Assembly: GCA_014800815.1 (NCBI GenBank)
Contig: JAAVFI010000003.1
Span: 1 to 37,625, forward strand
Source of the DNA: Bacteroidales bacterium
GTDB lineage: Bacteria; Bacteroidota; Bacteroidia; Bacteroidales; Muribaculaceae
Direction of reading: 5' to 3'
DNA: 37,625 nt
Under the pieces are notes generated by a model. The model was not told the DNA's origin and did not search any database. It was given only the letters and a program-made list of their open reading frames with translations. Shown here one piece after another: positions 1 through 9,007 of the stretch. Position 1 is the stretch's first letter. Each line of letters opens with the position of its first letter. The translations under genes were made by a program, and so were the position numbers.

Positions 1-1344
1 ATCTGTGAGAGCGCGGTGCATATCCTCGTCGGTAGCATCGGGATTGCCTAAGAGAAGGTTAGATCTGACTGTGCCACTCATCAGGGTATTACCCTGGGGT
101 ACATAGGCAATGTTGCAGCGCGTATCGGGCGATGCCTTGGCTGAGGTGGTGGCGTCAAACAGCTCTACCGATCCTTGCTGCGGGTCGATGAGTCCGAGGA
201 TAAGACGGAAGAGTGTGGTCTTGCCCGCCCCTGTCGGACCGAGTATCGCCACTACGGTATTCGGTTCAAATGTATGGGTAAACCTGCTTATCGCAAGACG
301 GTCGGCGCCGGGATATGCAAAGTCCACTCCGCACATCCTCACTCCGACGGGCAATTTTAGATGGACGGGGTGAGGGTGCGGCTCGGTATCCATACCAAGG
401 AGACCGAGGATGCGCTCGACCGACGTCATGGTCCTGACAAAAGACGGAATCTGCCGGCTGAGTTCGACCGTAGGCCGCTGCACCAACGATACGAGTTGCA
501 GAAAAGCCGTCATAACTCCGAAGGTCACTGCCCCGCTCTTCAAGCCGAAGACACTCCATGCGAAGACCAAAGCGTAGCCCAACGCAAACCCGACCTGAAC
601 TGGAAGTCCGGCCGATAGCGAGCGGCGTGTACGGGTCATGGTAAGAGTCTGAACGGCGCCCGAGAGACGACCGTATCCTTCGGCAACATAGCCGATGCTT
701 TGCATTGCTTTGAGCATGTGACGGTGGCGCAGATGCTCCTGCAGATATTCCTGAGAACGGCTGTCGGCCTCGCGCAGAGCGGTGTTGACAGGGCGCAGGC
801 GGCGCACATAGTAGCGGCTCACAAGCAATACCAGAGGCATGACAAGCACGAGTATCGCTCCCAGACGTATGTCAAGATACATCAGATAAGCGAGCGCTGC
901 GGCGAGCTGTACCAGGGTGATAACGGTATAGGGAATATCGCGGCACACCATTCCGCTCACAGTGGCGGCATCGTCGGTGATTCGAGAAGAAATGTCGCCG
1001 CTGTGCATGTCGCCGTTACCGGCCATGCGTGTGTTCAGGGCATGATTGAACAGCGTAGCTCTCAAACTATTGCGCAGACGTACCTCATTGCGGTTCTCTA
1101 TCTGCATGGTAGCCGAACCGAGCGCAAGCTGCATGAGCGGGCATGCAACCATTAGCACCACCCACAAAGTCATGGAGCCGTCGGCTTGCCCGGTGGCAAT
1201 ATCGACAAGGTGCTTCGATACCCATACCAGAGCAAGGGCAACGCAGGCACGGATTATACCCAGCATGCTTTCGAGGACAATTGAAGCGCGGGCAGGGCGC
1301 GCAGCTTCATAGAGCCAGCGGAGACATCCTTTTACCGATTCCAT
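1..1344 (-). CDS. ABC exporter, fused membrane and ATPase domains (MsbA/peptide-exporter type), 3' end outside window
   Basis: Half-size ABC exporter that would work as a homodimer in the inner membrane. Translation begins MESVKGCLRWLYEAARPARAS and continues through a six-helix exporter domain (roughly residues 15-300), then an ATPase domain with Walker A GPTGAGKTT and a Q-loop region YVPQGNTLMSG. It stays open to base 1, so the LSGGQ signature, Walker B and stop codon are not visible. The ATG at 1344 overlaps the end of the preceding S24/S26-peptidase-like gene by 13 bp, implying translational coupling. No N-terminal C39 peptidase domain is present. Substrate is unknown: it could be a lipid-linked glycan (no Wzx flippase is visible in the operon) or a processed peptide, given the neighbouring peptidase and the PqqD/kinase cassette upstream. 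The exporter family is secure; the substrate is inference. Confidence 0.9.
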   Translation of the reverse strand, partial: MESVKGCLRWLYEAARPARASIVLESMLGIIRACVALALVWVSKHLVDIATGQADGSMTLWVVLMVACPLMQLALGSATMQIENRNEVRLRNSLRATLFNHALNTRMAGNGDMHSGDISSRITDDAATVSGMVCRDIPYTVITLVQLAAALAYLMYLDIRLGAILVLVMPLVLLVSRYYVRRLRPVNTALREADSRSQEYLQEHLRHRHMLKAMQSIGYVAEGYGRLSGAVQTLTMTRTRRSLSAGLPVQVGFALGYALVFAWSVFGLKSGAVTFGVMTAFLQLVSLVQRPTVELSRQIPSFVRTMTSVERILGLLGMDTEPHPHPVHLKLPVGVRMCGVDFAYPGADRLAISRFTHTFEPNTVVAILGPTGAGKTTLFRLILGLIDPQQGSVELFDATTSAKASPDTRCNIAYVPQGNTLMSGTVRSNLLLGNPDATDEDMHRALTD

Positions 1345-1787
1345 AACCTTACCATATATAGAACGGGCTTACGCAGAGGGCGCATTGCAATCCATGCAGC
1401 TGCTGCGAGTCTTTCGCGGCGTGCCGACTGAGAAACTCTACGCCCGTTGCGTATTATTGTCACAGCCTTTGCCACGACATCGCCGAGAGTACATTTCTCC
1501 ACAGCCACAAGATTGGCGTCACCCATAAGCGTGAGCTCATCGCCATGCACCTTATAAACACGATGCAGCACGCACTCCCCGTGAGGGGGAATACATGCTG
1601 CAACGATATCGCCTTTCGATATATCGCGGGGCGCCGACAATACTACTGTGTCGCGTCCCCCGACAATGAAAGGATACATGCTCATACCCGATGGCACAAA
1701 ACTTATCTCCGACCCCTCGGCACAAGCCGTACCGAGGGTGTCGAAGAAGTCTTTATTATTCAGCCGAAGGGGTGTTGGTGAGATCAT
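1332..1787 (-). CDS. S24/S26 signal-peptidase-like protein (151 aa)
   Basis: Small serine peptidase-like protein. The first half carries the signal-peptidase Ser motif in SFVPSGMSMYPFIVGGRDTV; the second half has LHRVYKVHG followed by LMGDAN. In SipW/ER-type signal peptidases a His-Arg-Val/Ile motif takes the place of the bacterial catalytic lysine, so a Ser/His arrangement (Ser before Met in GMSM, His in LHRV) is likely. No clear N-terminal membrane anchor is seen; a hydrophobic stretch near the C-terminus is only marginal. ATG 1787 lies inside the end of the upstream large lipoprotein gene (overlap about 32 bp); ATG 1793 is an alternative. The stop overlaps the ABC exporter start. Related small S24/S26-like proteins occur beside PqqD, nucleotidyltransferase and HprK-like genes, suggesting it processes or modifies an exported peptide; this role is inference. 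Confidence 0.8.
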   Translation of the reverse strand: MISPTPLRLNNKDFFDTLGTACAEGSEISFVPSGMSMYPFIVGGRDTVVLSAPRDISKGDIVAACIPPHGECVLHRVYKVHGDELTLMGDANLVAVEKCTLGDVVAKAVTIIRNGRRVSQSARRERLAAAAWIAMRPLRKPVLYMVRLWNR

Positions 1788-4700
1788 TGGCATCAAGAGT
1801 GACTTCCAGGTCGGTGATATCTTCGTCGACCACGAGGAATACGGCGCTGAAAGGAGCAACGGTACCCTTTGACATCTCGCTGTAGGCACCGTCTGAGTAC
1901 TTCCATACGCTGACTCCGGGATTGTTCAACTTGAACTTGGCCACATCAATGTATGAGAGGAAGGGGTTACCGAAGAGGAATTCCTTACCGGGAGTCTCGC
2001 GGAGCAGGTCGACATACTGCACGGCTTTACCATTGAAATTGTCGGTCCAAAGGCGGCCGGTCTGAGTAGAACGATTTATAGTACCTGTAGCCATGAGAGG
2101 CTGACCCTCAGCATCGAAGTAGGTGTACTTACTGTGACTCTTGGGGAAGTAGAGAGTATATTCGCCCTCGTCGCCGGCTTTACCCACACGTACTGCAAAA
2201 CCCTGGTAGGGTGCGTAAGTGTCGGTGAGAGCATTGAAGGTACGGCTCCAATCGGTAAACTCTCTATCTGTCAGGCCGCGCGACATGGTGACGATAGCAG
2301 GAATGGTTTCGTCCCAGAATCGCTGATAGACAGTGGGATTGACGCGCTTTTCGGCATAATTCTCGGCAGTAAGAGGTTTGAAATATTTCTCGAAGTCATC
2401 GATTTTGAGAGTCCACGAGGGATTGACAAACATATCGCCTGTGATAGTAGCCTTGAGGGGCGACGACATCAGGTGATAGTCGCCCGCTTTGAGTGCGACA
2501 TCGGCAAATACGCTACCTGTGTATTTGAGGAACTGCTGGCCGGCGAGTACTGCGCCTGCCTCGAAGTGAATCGACTGGCAGCGATAGTCGCCCTTTGCAT
2601 CGAGGACGGGATAATCGTCTATCTCGGCAGGTATAATCACGTTGGTACACTCCCAGGGTTCACCATTGGTCCAGTTGTCCCAGTTCTTCCAGTCCTTCCG
2701 GTCTGCGGGTTCCACTGCCTTACCTGTCCAGGTGGTCTGATAGGGGTGAAGTCTCAGAGTGACAGGGAAACTCTCGATTTGGCTCTGACCTTCAGTTACA
2801 AGGAGGCGGAGAGCATACTCGCCTGCATTTTCGCTTTTGCTGAAAAAGTCAAGGAAAGTTTCTTTGTCTTTGTCTTCACTTTTAACGGGAACAAGATATC
2901 CCGCATCGTTCATTGTCACATCGAAGTAATTAGTTCCTTTATTGTCTGTCACTTCAAGAGTGTAATTACCGTCGACGGCTTTTTCTACAAGAATTTCAAG
3001 GTCGTCGCTTGCGCATATATCCTTGGCCGAAAGCTTAAGTTCGGGCTTCCAAGTTTCCTCTAAATCTTTATCTTCGAAACAGTCGGGCACACCGTCGGCA
3101 TTCGCATCCGAACGGCTGAATATACCGCAGATATTAAAGCCCTGTACATCAACACCACTGCCAAGTATCAGATCAAGGCCTACGATATCGCCCCTACTTT
3201 CAGTAGGAATGACCTGAAGATAATTATACTCATCCACTCCGAGAGTTACGTTAACGGCACCACCTGCCGTTTTGTCCTCGTAAGATCCGTCGGCATAATG
3301 CACTCTTAATTGCTGAACACCAATTACACCAGCCACGCTAACCTGATTGTGGAGAATGAATCCGACCGGAGTCCCGGCCTTTATAGGATCGAATTTTGTG
3401 TTGATGCTTATCTTTTGAGCTACACCGGCAGGCACGGCAACAGTAGCATACGAATCAAGACGACCGTCGAGCATATTGCCAAGATTTGAGATAGTGACAC
3501 CGGCACCGACCCCGGCGAAACCATCCACTGTGGCAGTCGCACGATAGTTGCCCGCATTGAGGAGTTCGACACACTCCTGACCGGGGTCGGGACACTTGCT
3601 ATCAGCTTCACGGTCGAGGAAAGCGTAGTATACGTCGACATACGTACCCACCTGCGCCTCAAGCAGTCCGGTGTTATGGAGCTCTATCGCATAGATAGGC
3701 GTATTGGCGGGAACAGTGACTGACAGACGAACTCGAGGTGTAGTCAAGTCTTTGATAAGACTGACATTGACACCGCCGGAAACACCTTCCACAATTGTCT
3801 CACCACCTTCACCAATAACTCGTATAGTATAGAAATTGAGGACATCGGCACCAACCGCACCATTTTCTTTATTCACCACAAAACCTACACGGGCTTTACT
3901 ATTGCCCGTATTATATATTGCAGTGCCGTCTTCTTTACGAACACCTAAAAGACCTTGTACTTTTATTAGACCTACTTCAAGAAGGCTTTTAAATCTAAGG
4001 GCATCTGTTACATCTTTATTAACCACATTACCTAAGTCACCTTCAAGGGTCTTTCCCGGAATCCAAAGGGCTGCAGCATTATCTGCGGGGAAATATGCCT
4101 CAAGTCCGGAGAATCCCTCGCCATTGACAATGGGATCGTTGCAAGTCTTTGTAGTTCTTACACGGCGTGTAATAGTGGCATATTCTACGTGGGTTTCGGT
4201 GGTTTCACCGTTTTCAACTACCCATGTGCCTTTCACTACATAGTTACCGGGGGCATACATACCCTCCACAGCCCAGTTGCCTTTGCCGTCAATATCCACC
4301 GCTGTAGCCTCGGGGGAAGGGCCGCTGACTACTTCGTAAGTAACCTTACCCTTATCAACTGAAGGCAGACGATAGTTGGGAACATAGACAGTGGCATTTG
4401 TAAGTGCGAAATATGATGTTGCATCAGGCTCAACGGGCTTGCGGACATAAGCATAGTGTACAGTGCCGCCACCTACAGTTACTTTCAAACCGGAAAGCTC
4501 GAATTCTACACCGCTACATGGTTTGTTCACGGTCATACTGTAATACAGGTCGCTGCCGCTTGCAAGACCAAGTCCGACAATATCGGTGGACGACATTACA
4601 TCCATTACATTGCCGTTTTCATCGAATGTTCGGAGGATATAGGTAGCACCGGCACCGATTTCCAGCAGCGAACCGTCGGTGACATAGAATCCGACTTCAC

Positions 4701-5595
4701 TGCCGGGATCAACTGTTTCACCGAAGTTTACTCTCCAGCGTCCGGCTGCAATCAGGCCGAAGCCGGGACCGTTGTTGAGGTTGTCGTCGATAAGTTTTGC
4801 CTCTTGGATTGAAGTGTCGGAAGTATTGGTGCTGCACTTGGGGAACGTAGACTTGATGACGGGTTCGATAGCAGTCTCGCCTACGAAAGCATAGTACACT
4901 TCAAGGTTATCCTTAAGTACATCGGCGTTAACACCGCCGTTCGCGAGACAGATTTCATCGAACTTCTTTGAAAATTCGGCCTCAAGAGTGGTGAGCGAAT
5001 TTTCAGTTCCGACAGTTACGTTGCCCAGACCGAGACCGAGCAGATTGCTGGAAGTGGTGACTGTCTTACGCTCCTGCTCTTCGCCGAGATAGTAGGTGAC
5101 GAGTACAGCCTGCTTGAGAAGGTTCAGGTTGAGCACACCCGATTCGTTGGTCTTAATTACGAAACCGGCTTTCTGACCTCCTGAATAAGTATAGTTAAGG
5201 TCGCGTACAGCTACAACGCTATTGTAGGCGACTTCGGCACCGACACCCTCGCCACGAACGTTAGCAGAGTTTTTAAGGTCGGTATCGGTGATTTTGGAAA
5301 GGTCGTCTTCGTAAGAGCCTACAGAAACAAGCGAGTGCATGAGCTGGTCGACTATACGACAGGGGCCGACCAGAGGTACACGGCGAGTAGCCTTCCATGT
5401 ACCGTCTTCCTGAGGTATAAGACCGGCGTTCTTGTCAAATTCAACGTTCTGATATAAATCGCCGCGCGAGGCCGATGAATAGCCGCCCGGGAGAAGGTCG
5501 TCGTCGCTGCACGATGTCAGCATCAGAAGACCGGATACGGCAGTCAGGGCCGAGAAACCCATGACTGCCTTATTTAATATATTTCTGAATTTCAT
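1756..5595 (-). CDS. Giant modular surface lipoprotein / adhesin-like (1279 aa)
   Basis: The N-terminus has a lipoprotein signal ending LLMLTSC with Cys29 followed by Ser-Asp-Asp-Asp, the type of acidic stretch that directs lipoproteins to the cell surface in Bacteroidetes. The body contains about four degenerate beta-rich modules, three of which end in a recognisable V.VYYAF or VHYAYV strand (near residues 233, 383 and 657); the fourth ends near residue 823. A calcium-loop-like DANADGVPDCFEDKD follows near 835. Near 970-1030 is a block rich in Trp (DWKNWDNWTNGEP, then VIIPAEIDDYPVL) seen in large extracellular Bacteroidetes proteins. No enzyme motif is evident. It follows the OmpA-family gene by 27 bp and precedes the S24/S26-like gene, in the polysaccharide operon. 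I infer a surface adhesin or matrix component, possibly binding the co-encoded glycan or the OmpA partner. Exact family not recognised. Confidence 0.85.
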   Translation of the reverse strand: MKFRNILNKAVMGFSALTAVSGLLMLTSCSDDDLLPGGYSSASRGDLYQNVEFDKNAGLIPQEDGTWKATRRVPLVGPCRIVDQLMHSLVSVGSYEDDLSKITDTDLKNSANVRGEGVGAEVAYNSVVAVRDLNYTYSGGQKAGFVIKTNESGVLNLNLLKQAVLVTYYLGEEQERKTVTTSSNLLGLGLGNVTVGTENSLTTLEAEFSKKFDEICLANGGVNADVLKDNLEVYYAFVGETAIEPVIKSTFPKCSTNTSDTSIQEAKLIDDNLNNGPGFGLIAAGRWRVNFGETVDPGSEVGFYVTDGSLLEIGAGATYILRTFDENGNVMDVMSSTDIVGLGLASGSDLYYSMTVNKPCSGVEFELSGLKVTVGGGTVHYAYVRKPVEPDATSYFALTNATVYVPNYRLPSVDKGKVTYEVVSGPSPEATAVDIDGKGNWAVEGMYAPGNYVVKGTWVVENGETTETHVEYATITRRVRTTKTCNDPIVNGEGFSGLEAYFPADNAAALWIPGKTLEGDLGNVVNKDVTDALRFKSLLEVGLIKVQGLLGVRKEDGTAIYNTGNSKARVGFVVNKENGAVGADVLNFYTIRVIGEGGETIVEGVSGGVNVSLIKDLTTPRVRLSVTVPANTPIYAIELHNTGLLEAQVGTYVDVYYAFLDREADSKCPDPGQECVELLNAGNYRATATVDGFAGVGAGVTISNLGNMLDGRLDSYATVAVPAGVAQKISINTKFDPIKAGTPVGFILHNQVSVAGVIGVQQLRVHYADGSYEDKTAGGAVNVTLGVDEYNYLQVIPTESRGDIVGLDLILGSGVDVQGFNICGIFSRSDANADGVPDCFEDKDLEETWKPELKLSAKDICASDDLEILVEKAVDGNYTLEVTDNKGTNYFDVTMNDAGYLVPVKSEDKDKETFLDFFSKSENAGEYALRLLVTEGQSQIESFPVTLRLHPYQTTWTGKAVEPADRKDWKNWDNWTNGEPWECTNVIIPAEIDDYPVLDAKGDYRCQSIHFEAGAVLAGQQFLKYTGSVFADVALKAGDYHLMSSPLKATITGDMFVNPSWTLKIDDFEKYFKPLTAENYAEKRVNPTVYQRFWDETIPAIVTMSRGLTDREFTDWSRTFNALTDTYAPYQGFAVRVGKAGDEGEYTLYFPKSHSKYTYFDAEGQPLMATGTINRSTQTGRLWTDNFNGKAVQYVDLLRETPGKEFLFGNPFLSYIDVAKFKLNNPGVSVWKYSDGAYSEMSKGTVAPFSAVFLVVDEDITDLEVTLDANDLTNTPSAE

Positions 5596-5622
5596 TTATC
5601 TGTGATTGTGATTGGTTGGTTC

Positions 5623-6873
5623 TTAATCGATGATTGTGATGATAACCGAACGGCTCAGCTGAGGATCATCGAAGTACATATTGTCTACACCACCTTTGTC
5701 GTCGAGTTCGAGCTGCGATGCGGGCACACCATACTGCTCGGTGAGTACCTTGAAGACATTCTCCGAGCGGTGCTTGGCAAGCCACTCGTTGCGCTGAACG
5801 CTACCGGTGTACTTATCGGCATAGCCGGTGACAAGATAGCGGGTGTCGGGAGTAGCCTTCATCATCTCAGCCACAACCTTGAGATTGACAAGTTCGCGGT
5901 TTACAACGTCTACCTTGTCGATGACGAAGTTGACGAGATAGGGGAAGGTGACTACTTCTTTGAGAATCTCGGCAATATTTACATTCTGAGTCTCTTCCTT
6001 GACCGGCATATTGCGCAGACGATTGATTTCCTCGTTCAGCTCCATTATCTTGGTCTGATTATACTGATTGTAGATAGTGGTGCGCTGCGAAGCACGGTCC
6101 CAGCCGCGACGCTTGAAGTAGTATGTAACGCCGACGTTAAACGACACGTTCATATCAATAAGATTCTCCTTGCCTTCTTTGGCGTGAGTATTGTCGCTGT
6201 AGCCGTCGTAGGTGGTATCATAGAGAAGTCCGCGCAGCTTAAAGTCGAGCGACCACGCCTTGGCGGGAGTGAAGAAGTGACTGTACTGAAACTCGACGTG
6301 CGCGCTGAGTTCGTTGGCCGAGCCATATGAGAGTCCGAGGTGGTGAGTGATACCGAGGCCGGCGCCGGCAATGAACTGATTCATGAGGCGTGGAGAATTA
6401 TCGTTCTCGTAGCCGTAGATGAGGCGCGTTACGTTGAATTTGGCACTTACCGAAATATCCCACCACTTGATGTTTTCGAGCCAGTAGCGGTTGCCGTTCT
6501 TATCGTAGAGTTCGGGACTCTCGCGTGTAAATACACCTGTGTCCACACTCTTGTGGCTCTTGGAGCGGAAGCCGGTATAGTTTACTTCAACACCGAAGCC
6601 GGGGAGGAACCACTTACCCACACCAATGTTGAACTGAGGTGTGAGTCTGTTGCTGAAACTGCCGGTGTGCTTGTCGCCAAAGAAGGCGTTTATACCGCCG
6701 TCGACAGTCGCATACCAGTTATTTCTGAATGGGTTCGACAGCACCTGGTGTGGGTTTGCCGATACTTCGTATGTCTCAACCATAGTGAAGGTCGAGTCGG
6801 GCTCGTTCTGAGCGACTGCCGAAGAAGCAGCTGTCACAGCCGCCGCAGTCAGTAATATCTTTGAATACTTCAT
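5623..6873 (-). CDS. OmpA-family outer membrane protein (416 aa)
   Basis: Signal peptide MKYSKILLTAAAVTAASSAVA, then a beta-barrel-like region (about residues 45-265) with alternating aromatic strands, a short charged helical linker around KIMELNEEINRLRNMP, and a C-terminal OmpA-like peptidoglycan-binding domain (about 305-416). The latter shows the expected order: VNFVIDKVDVVN, then YLVTGYADKYTGS, then NEWLAKHRSENVFKVL, then the GV..SQLE tail. It probably anchors the outer membrane to the cell wall. It is 3 bp after the fimbrillin/PI-PLC-like gene and 27 bp before the giant lipoprotein, so the three are likely a co-made envelope set. It resembles OmpA proteins that partner Bacteroidales fimbrial or adhesin components; the specific partner is inference. 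Confidence 0.9.
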   Translation of the reverse strand: MKYSKILLTAAAVTAASSAVAQNEPDSTFTMVETYEVSANPHQVLSNPFRNNWYATVDGGINAFFGDKHTGSFSNRLTPQFNIGVGKWFLPGFGVEVNYTGFRSKSHKSVDTGVFTRESPELYDKNGNRYWLENIKWWDISVSAKFNVTRLIYGYENDNSPRLMNQFIAGAGLGITHHLGLSYGSANELSAHVEFQYSHFFTPAKAWSLDFKLRGLLYDTTYDGYSDNTHAKEGKENLIDMNVSFNVGVTYYFKRRGWDRASQRTTIYNQYNQTKIMELNEEINRLRNMPVKEETQNVNIAEILKEVVTFPYLVNFVIDKVDVVNRELVNLKVVAEMMKATPDTRYLVTGYADKYTGSVQRNEWLAKHRSENVFKVLTEQYGVPASQLELDDKGGVDNMYFDDPQLSRSVIITIID

Positions 6874-6876
6874 TGC

Positions 6877-8784
6877 TTACTTGAGATCGATGATGAATTT
6901 ATAGTTGCAGTCGATAACGGTCTGAAGCAGAACGTCGCCGTAGACCTGATTGAGATCGTTATCGAATGCCTGGCCGGCAAATGGAATCATTACAATACCG
7001 GCGCAGCCGGTCGACTCATCATTGCGGGCTGAGGCAAGATGCTTGGCTACGTCAAGGTTAAGGGCTTTGTCGATGTAGTACACCTGGCTAAGTGCTGACG
7101 AACCGTTAAGGCTACCATCGTCGATATTCCATTTTTTACTTGAAATTTTGATATCACTGATATTACTTGCCCGGCTTATATTAGTAGTATTAATATAATG
7201 ACCGGATCCAGAATAGCTATGGGCAACATTATGGATATTATTATCACTTCTCTTTTTAAATACGAGAACGCCAAGTTTTCGAGCAGCCTCTACGGTTCTC
7301 GCATCTAACTTTAAACGCATTCGCTCAAGGTTTATTGACTCATTCTCATCAGCAAAGGCACATTCTTTGCCAAACCTATCATCTTCTGTCCAATTTTTTG
7401 TAAAATCTGAGTTTTCAGCGTTTCCATCACCCCAGACCATTACAAATTCCGTGCGGTTGCCAAATTCATCGAGGTTGTCTTTAAGGAAATCGGCAACAGC
7501 ATTGCGAATCTCAACCCACTTCGACTCATCTGCTTTGCACATGTCGAGAACGCGGACACCGGCACGCAGCCAGCGTGTGACATCGGCACCAGTAGTACCG
7601 GCATCGCACTCAGCACCGGGAAGTGAAAGACGAGTCATATACATATTGCCGGGAAGATTCTTCATCCAGGCATTTCCGAGATTGCGGTCGGGGTCGAGAT
7701 TGGGAAGATCAATGTCGATACGGCCCTCTTCGATCCAATCCTTATTGGGGAGTTTTACTACGAAGTCGTATGCTCCGGCAGTGTGAATCTTTACCTTTGT
7801 GCCTTTCATATCATCGCCTTTGACCGGCGGGAGGAAAGCCATAAGGCTGAGCGATTCACCCTCGTTGAGCATAACGTAAGGGTCTGCGCCATTGTCAATA
7901 CCTACATATACGGCCTGGGGGCAGTCTTTGATGAGATCGTTACCGAGCTTGCCACCTTCAATATTGTAGTGATTAGAAGCTCTTGTAAGGTCGTAGGTAA
8001 ATGTCGGTTTGCTGTTATTACCGTGCTGCAGACGGTTGGGCATGATAATGCTCACACCGGTTATCTTCATACCGTTGATGATACCTGTACCTATTTCGTG
8101 GTCGTCGCTATGAGCATGGATATGCACGTCGAGGGTAGTCATTATCGGGTTGAAGTGGAGAAGAACGTGCTGACCGGTAGGCACAACGGTGTCGCGCGCC
8201 ATAAGGTAAGCGTTCTTCATGTCGGGAATGGTAGTGTACTCTCCGGCAGCAGACTTCGTATTTACGGAGACACGCTGGTTGGTGAGATAGTACATTTCAT
8301 ATTCCACCGATTCCCCATTGGGGTTGTGGCTATGCCTGCGGCTCAAAGGGTAAGCACCGGAGAATGTAAATACTTCGGTATCATCGAATTTATCGGGCCA
8401 CTGCAGAGGATATTTATCCTTCAACGTGAGATTGGCATGGTAGTCGTGTCCGTCGACTATAGATACTGAATATCCGGCTGCGACATTACCGGTCTGATAC
8501 TGAGCTTGGCCAAGCAAGTTGGTTCCTGTCTGAGCCTTAGCCTTGTCGCTGAAGAGGTGTATCTCATCGGCGTCTAACCAGTCCATCTGATACTTATCGT
8601 CGTCGGTGTAGTAAGTTCGGGAGCCGGGAGTTGCCGCTACACTGAAATCTATCGCAGCCCCGGGAGTAGCAGGTACTGCCGACGGGCGTATAGGTTCGTC
8701 TTTTTCAGAGCAAGCGCCCACGGCTATCGCAGCCAGCGGCAACATTGCTACTGAACATTTACGTACTAAACTATTAAATAACAT
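6877..8784 (-). CDS. Fimbrillin-like lipoprotein with PI-PLC-like C-terminal half (635 aa)
   Basis: Lipobox AVGAC with Cys25 followed by SEKDEP marks a surface lipoprotein. Residues about 45-370 match the fimbrillin (Mfa-like) pattern: IDFSVAATPGSRTYYTDD, a Trp-Asp-Asp/Glu hinge (MDWLDADEIHLFS), and strands with FTFSGAYPL and ITGVSIIMPN. From about residue 378 the sequence instead resembles the X domain of phosphatidylinositol-specific phospholipase C: MTRLSLPGAECDAG, then WLRAGVRVLDM, then EIRNAVADFLKDN, then TEFVMVWGDGN. The usual PGTHDS histidine is replaced (PGAECD) and the second catalytic His is not seen, so it is probably a non-catalytic binding module. It sits between a 59-aa small protein and the OmpA gene. 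The lipoprotein and fimbrillin-like calls are fairly secure; the PI-PLC relation is by motif only. Confidence 0.78.
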   Translation of the reverse strand: MLFNSLVRKCSVAMLPLAAIAVGACSEKDEPIRPSAVPATPGAAIDFSVAATPGSRTYYTDDDKYQMDWLDADEIHLFSDKAKAQTGTNLLGQAQYQTGNVAAGYSVSIVDGHDYHANLTLKDKYPLQWPDKFDDTEVFTFSGAYPLSRRHSHNPNGESVEYEMYYLTNQRVSVNTKSAAGEYTTIPDMKNAYLMARDTVVPTGQHVLLHFNPIMTTLDVHIHAHSDDHEIGTGIINGMKITGVSIIMPNRLQHGNNSKPTFTYDLTRASNHYNIEGGKLGNDLIKDCPQAVYVGIDNGADPYVMLNEGESLSLMAFLPPVKGDDMKGTKVKIHTAGAYDFVVKLPNKDWIEEGRIDIDLPNLDPDRNLGNAWMKNLPGNMYMTRLSLPGAECDAGTTGADVTRWLRAGVRVLDMCKADESKWVEIRNAVADFLKDNLDEFGNRTEFVMVWGDGNAENSDFTKNWTEDDRFGKECAFADENESINLERMRLKLDARTVEAARKLGVLVFKKRSDNNIHNVAHSYSGSGHYINTTNISRASNISDIKISSKKWNIDDGSLNGSSALSQVYYIDKALNLDVAKHLASARNDESTGCAGIVMIPFAGQAFDNDLNQVYGDVLLQTVIDCNYKFIIDLK

Positions 8785-8818
8785 TTGTTTGTGAAAATGA
8801 TTGATTGCTATAATATTT

Positions 8819-8998
8819 TTATTCCCACTCGAGCTCGTCCTGACTGTAGGTCTGGCCTTCTTTCTGTCTTTCGATGTTGATGTGACGGTCCTTGTGATCG
8901 GGGCCTTGCTCTTGCGTTACGCTTGTAGCGCAGATACCGCTTTCAAGTTCGACGGTGATACGCGCCGTAGCGGGTGTTTCATAGATTTTCTTTTCCAT
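8819..8998 (-). CDS. Small conserved-looking protein, 59 aa
   Basis: Reading the minus strand from ATG at 8998 gives a 59-residue protein beginning MEKKIYETPATARITVELES and ending DELEWE before TAA. It has no signal peptide or membrane helix, one Cys (in GICATSV) and a strongly charged, acidic C-terminal half. Its form (Met-Lys-rich start, Tyr-Glu-x-Pro, then a beta-strand-like VTVELESGIC) matches a type of short protein I recall as common beside fimbrillin-like and polysaccharide genes in Bacteroidales, with no assigned function. It lies 9 bp after the Wzc-type kinase gene and 34 bp before the fimbrillin-like gene, in the same operon. It could be a regulator, a chaperone, or a substrate for the PqqD/kinase cassette; none of these is shown. 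Confidence 0.7.
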   Translation of the reverse strand: MEKKIYETPATARITVELESGICATSVTQEQGPDHKDRHINIERQKEGQTYSQDELEWE

Positions 8999-9007
8999 TT
9001 GTATGGT

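Noticed and set aside
2134-3063. Plus-strand open frame inside the giant lipoprotein gene
   Set aside because: Antisense shadow of a lipoprotein with a clear signal and domain pattern; no family resemblance.
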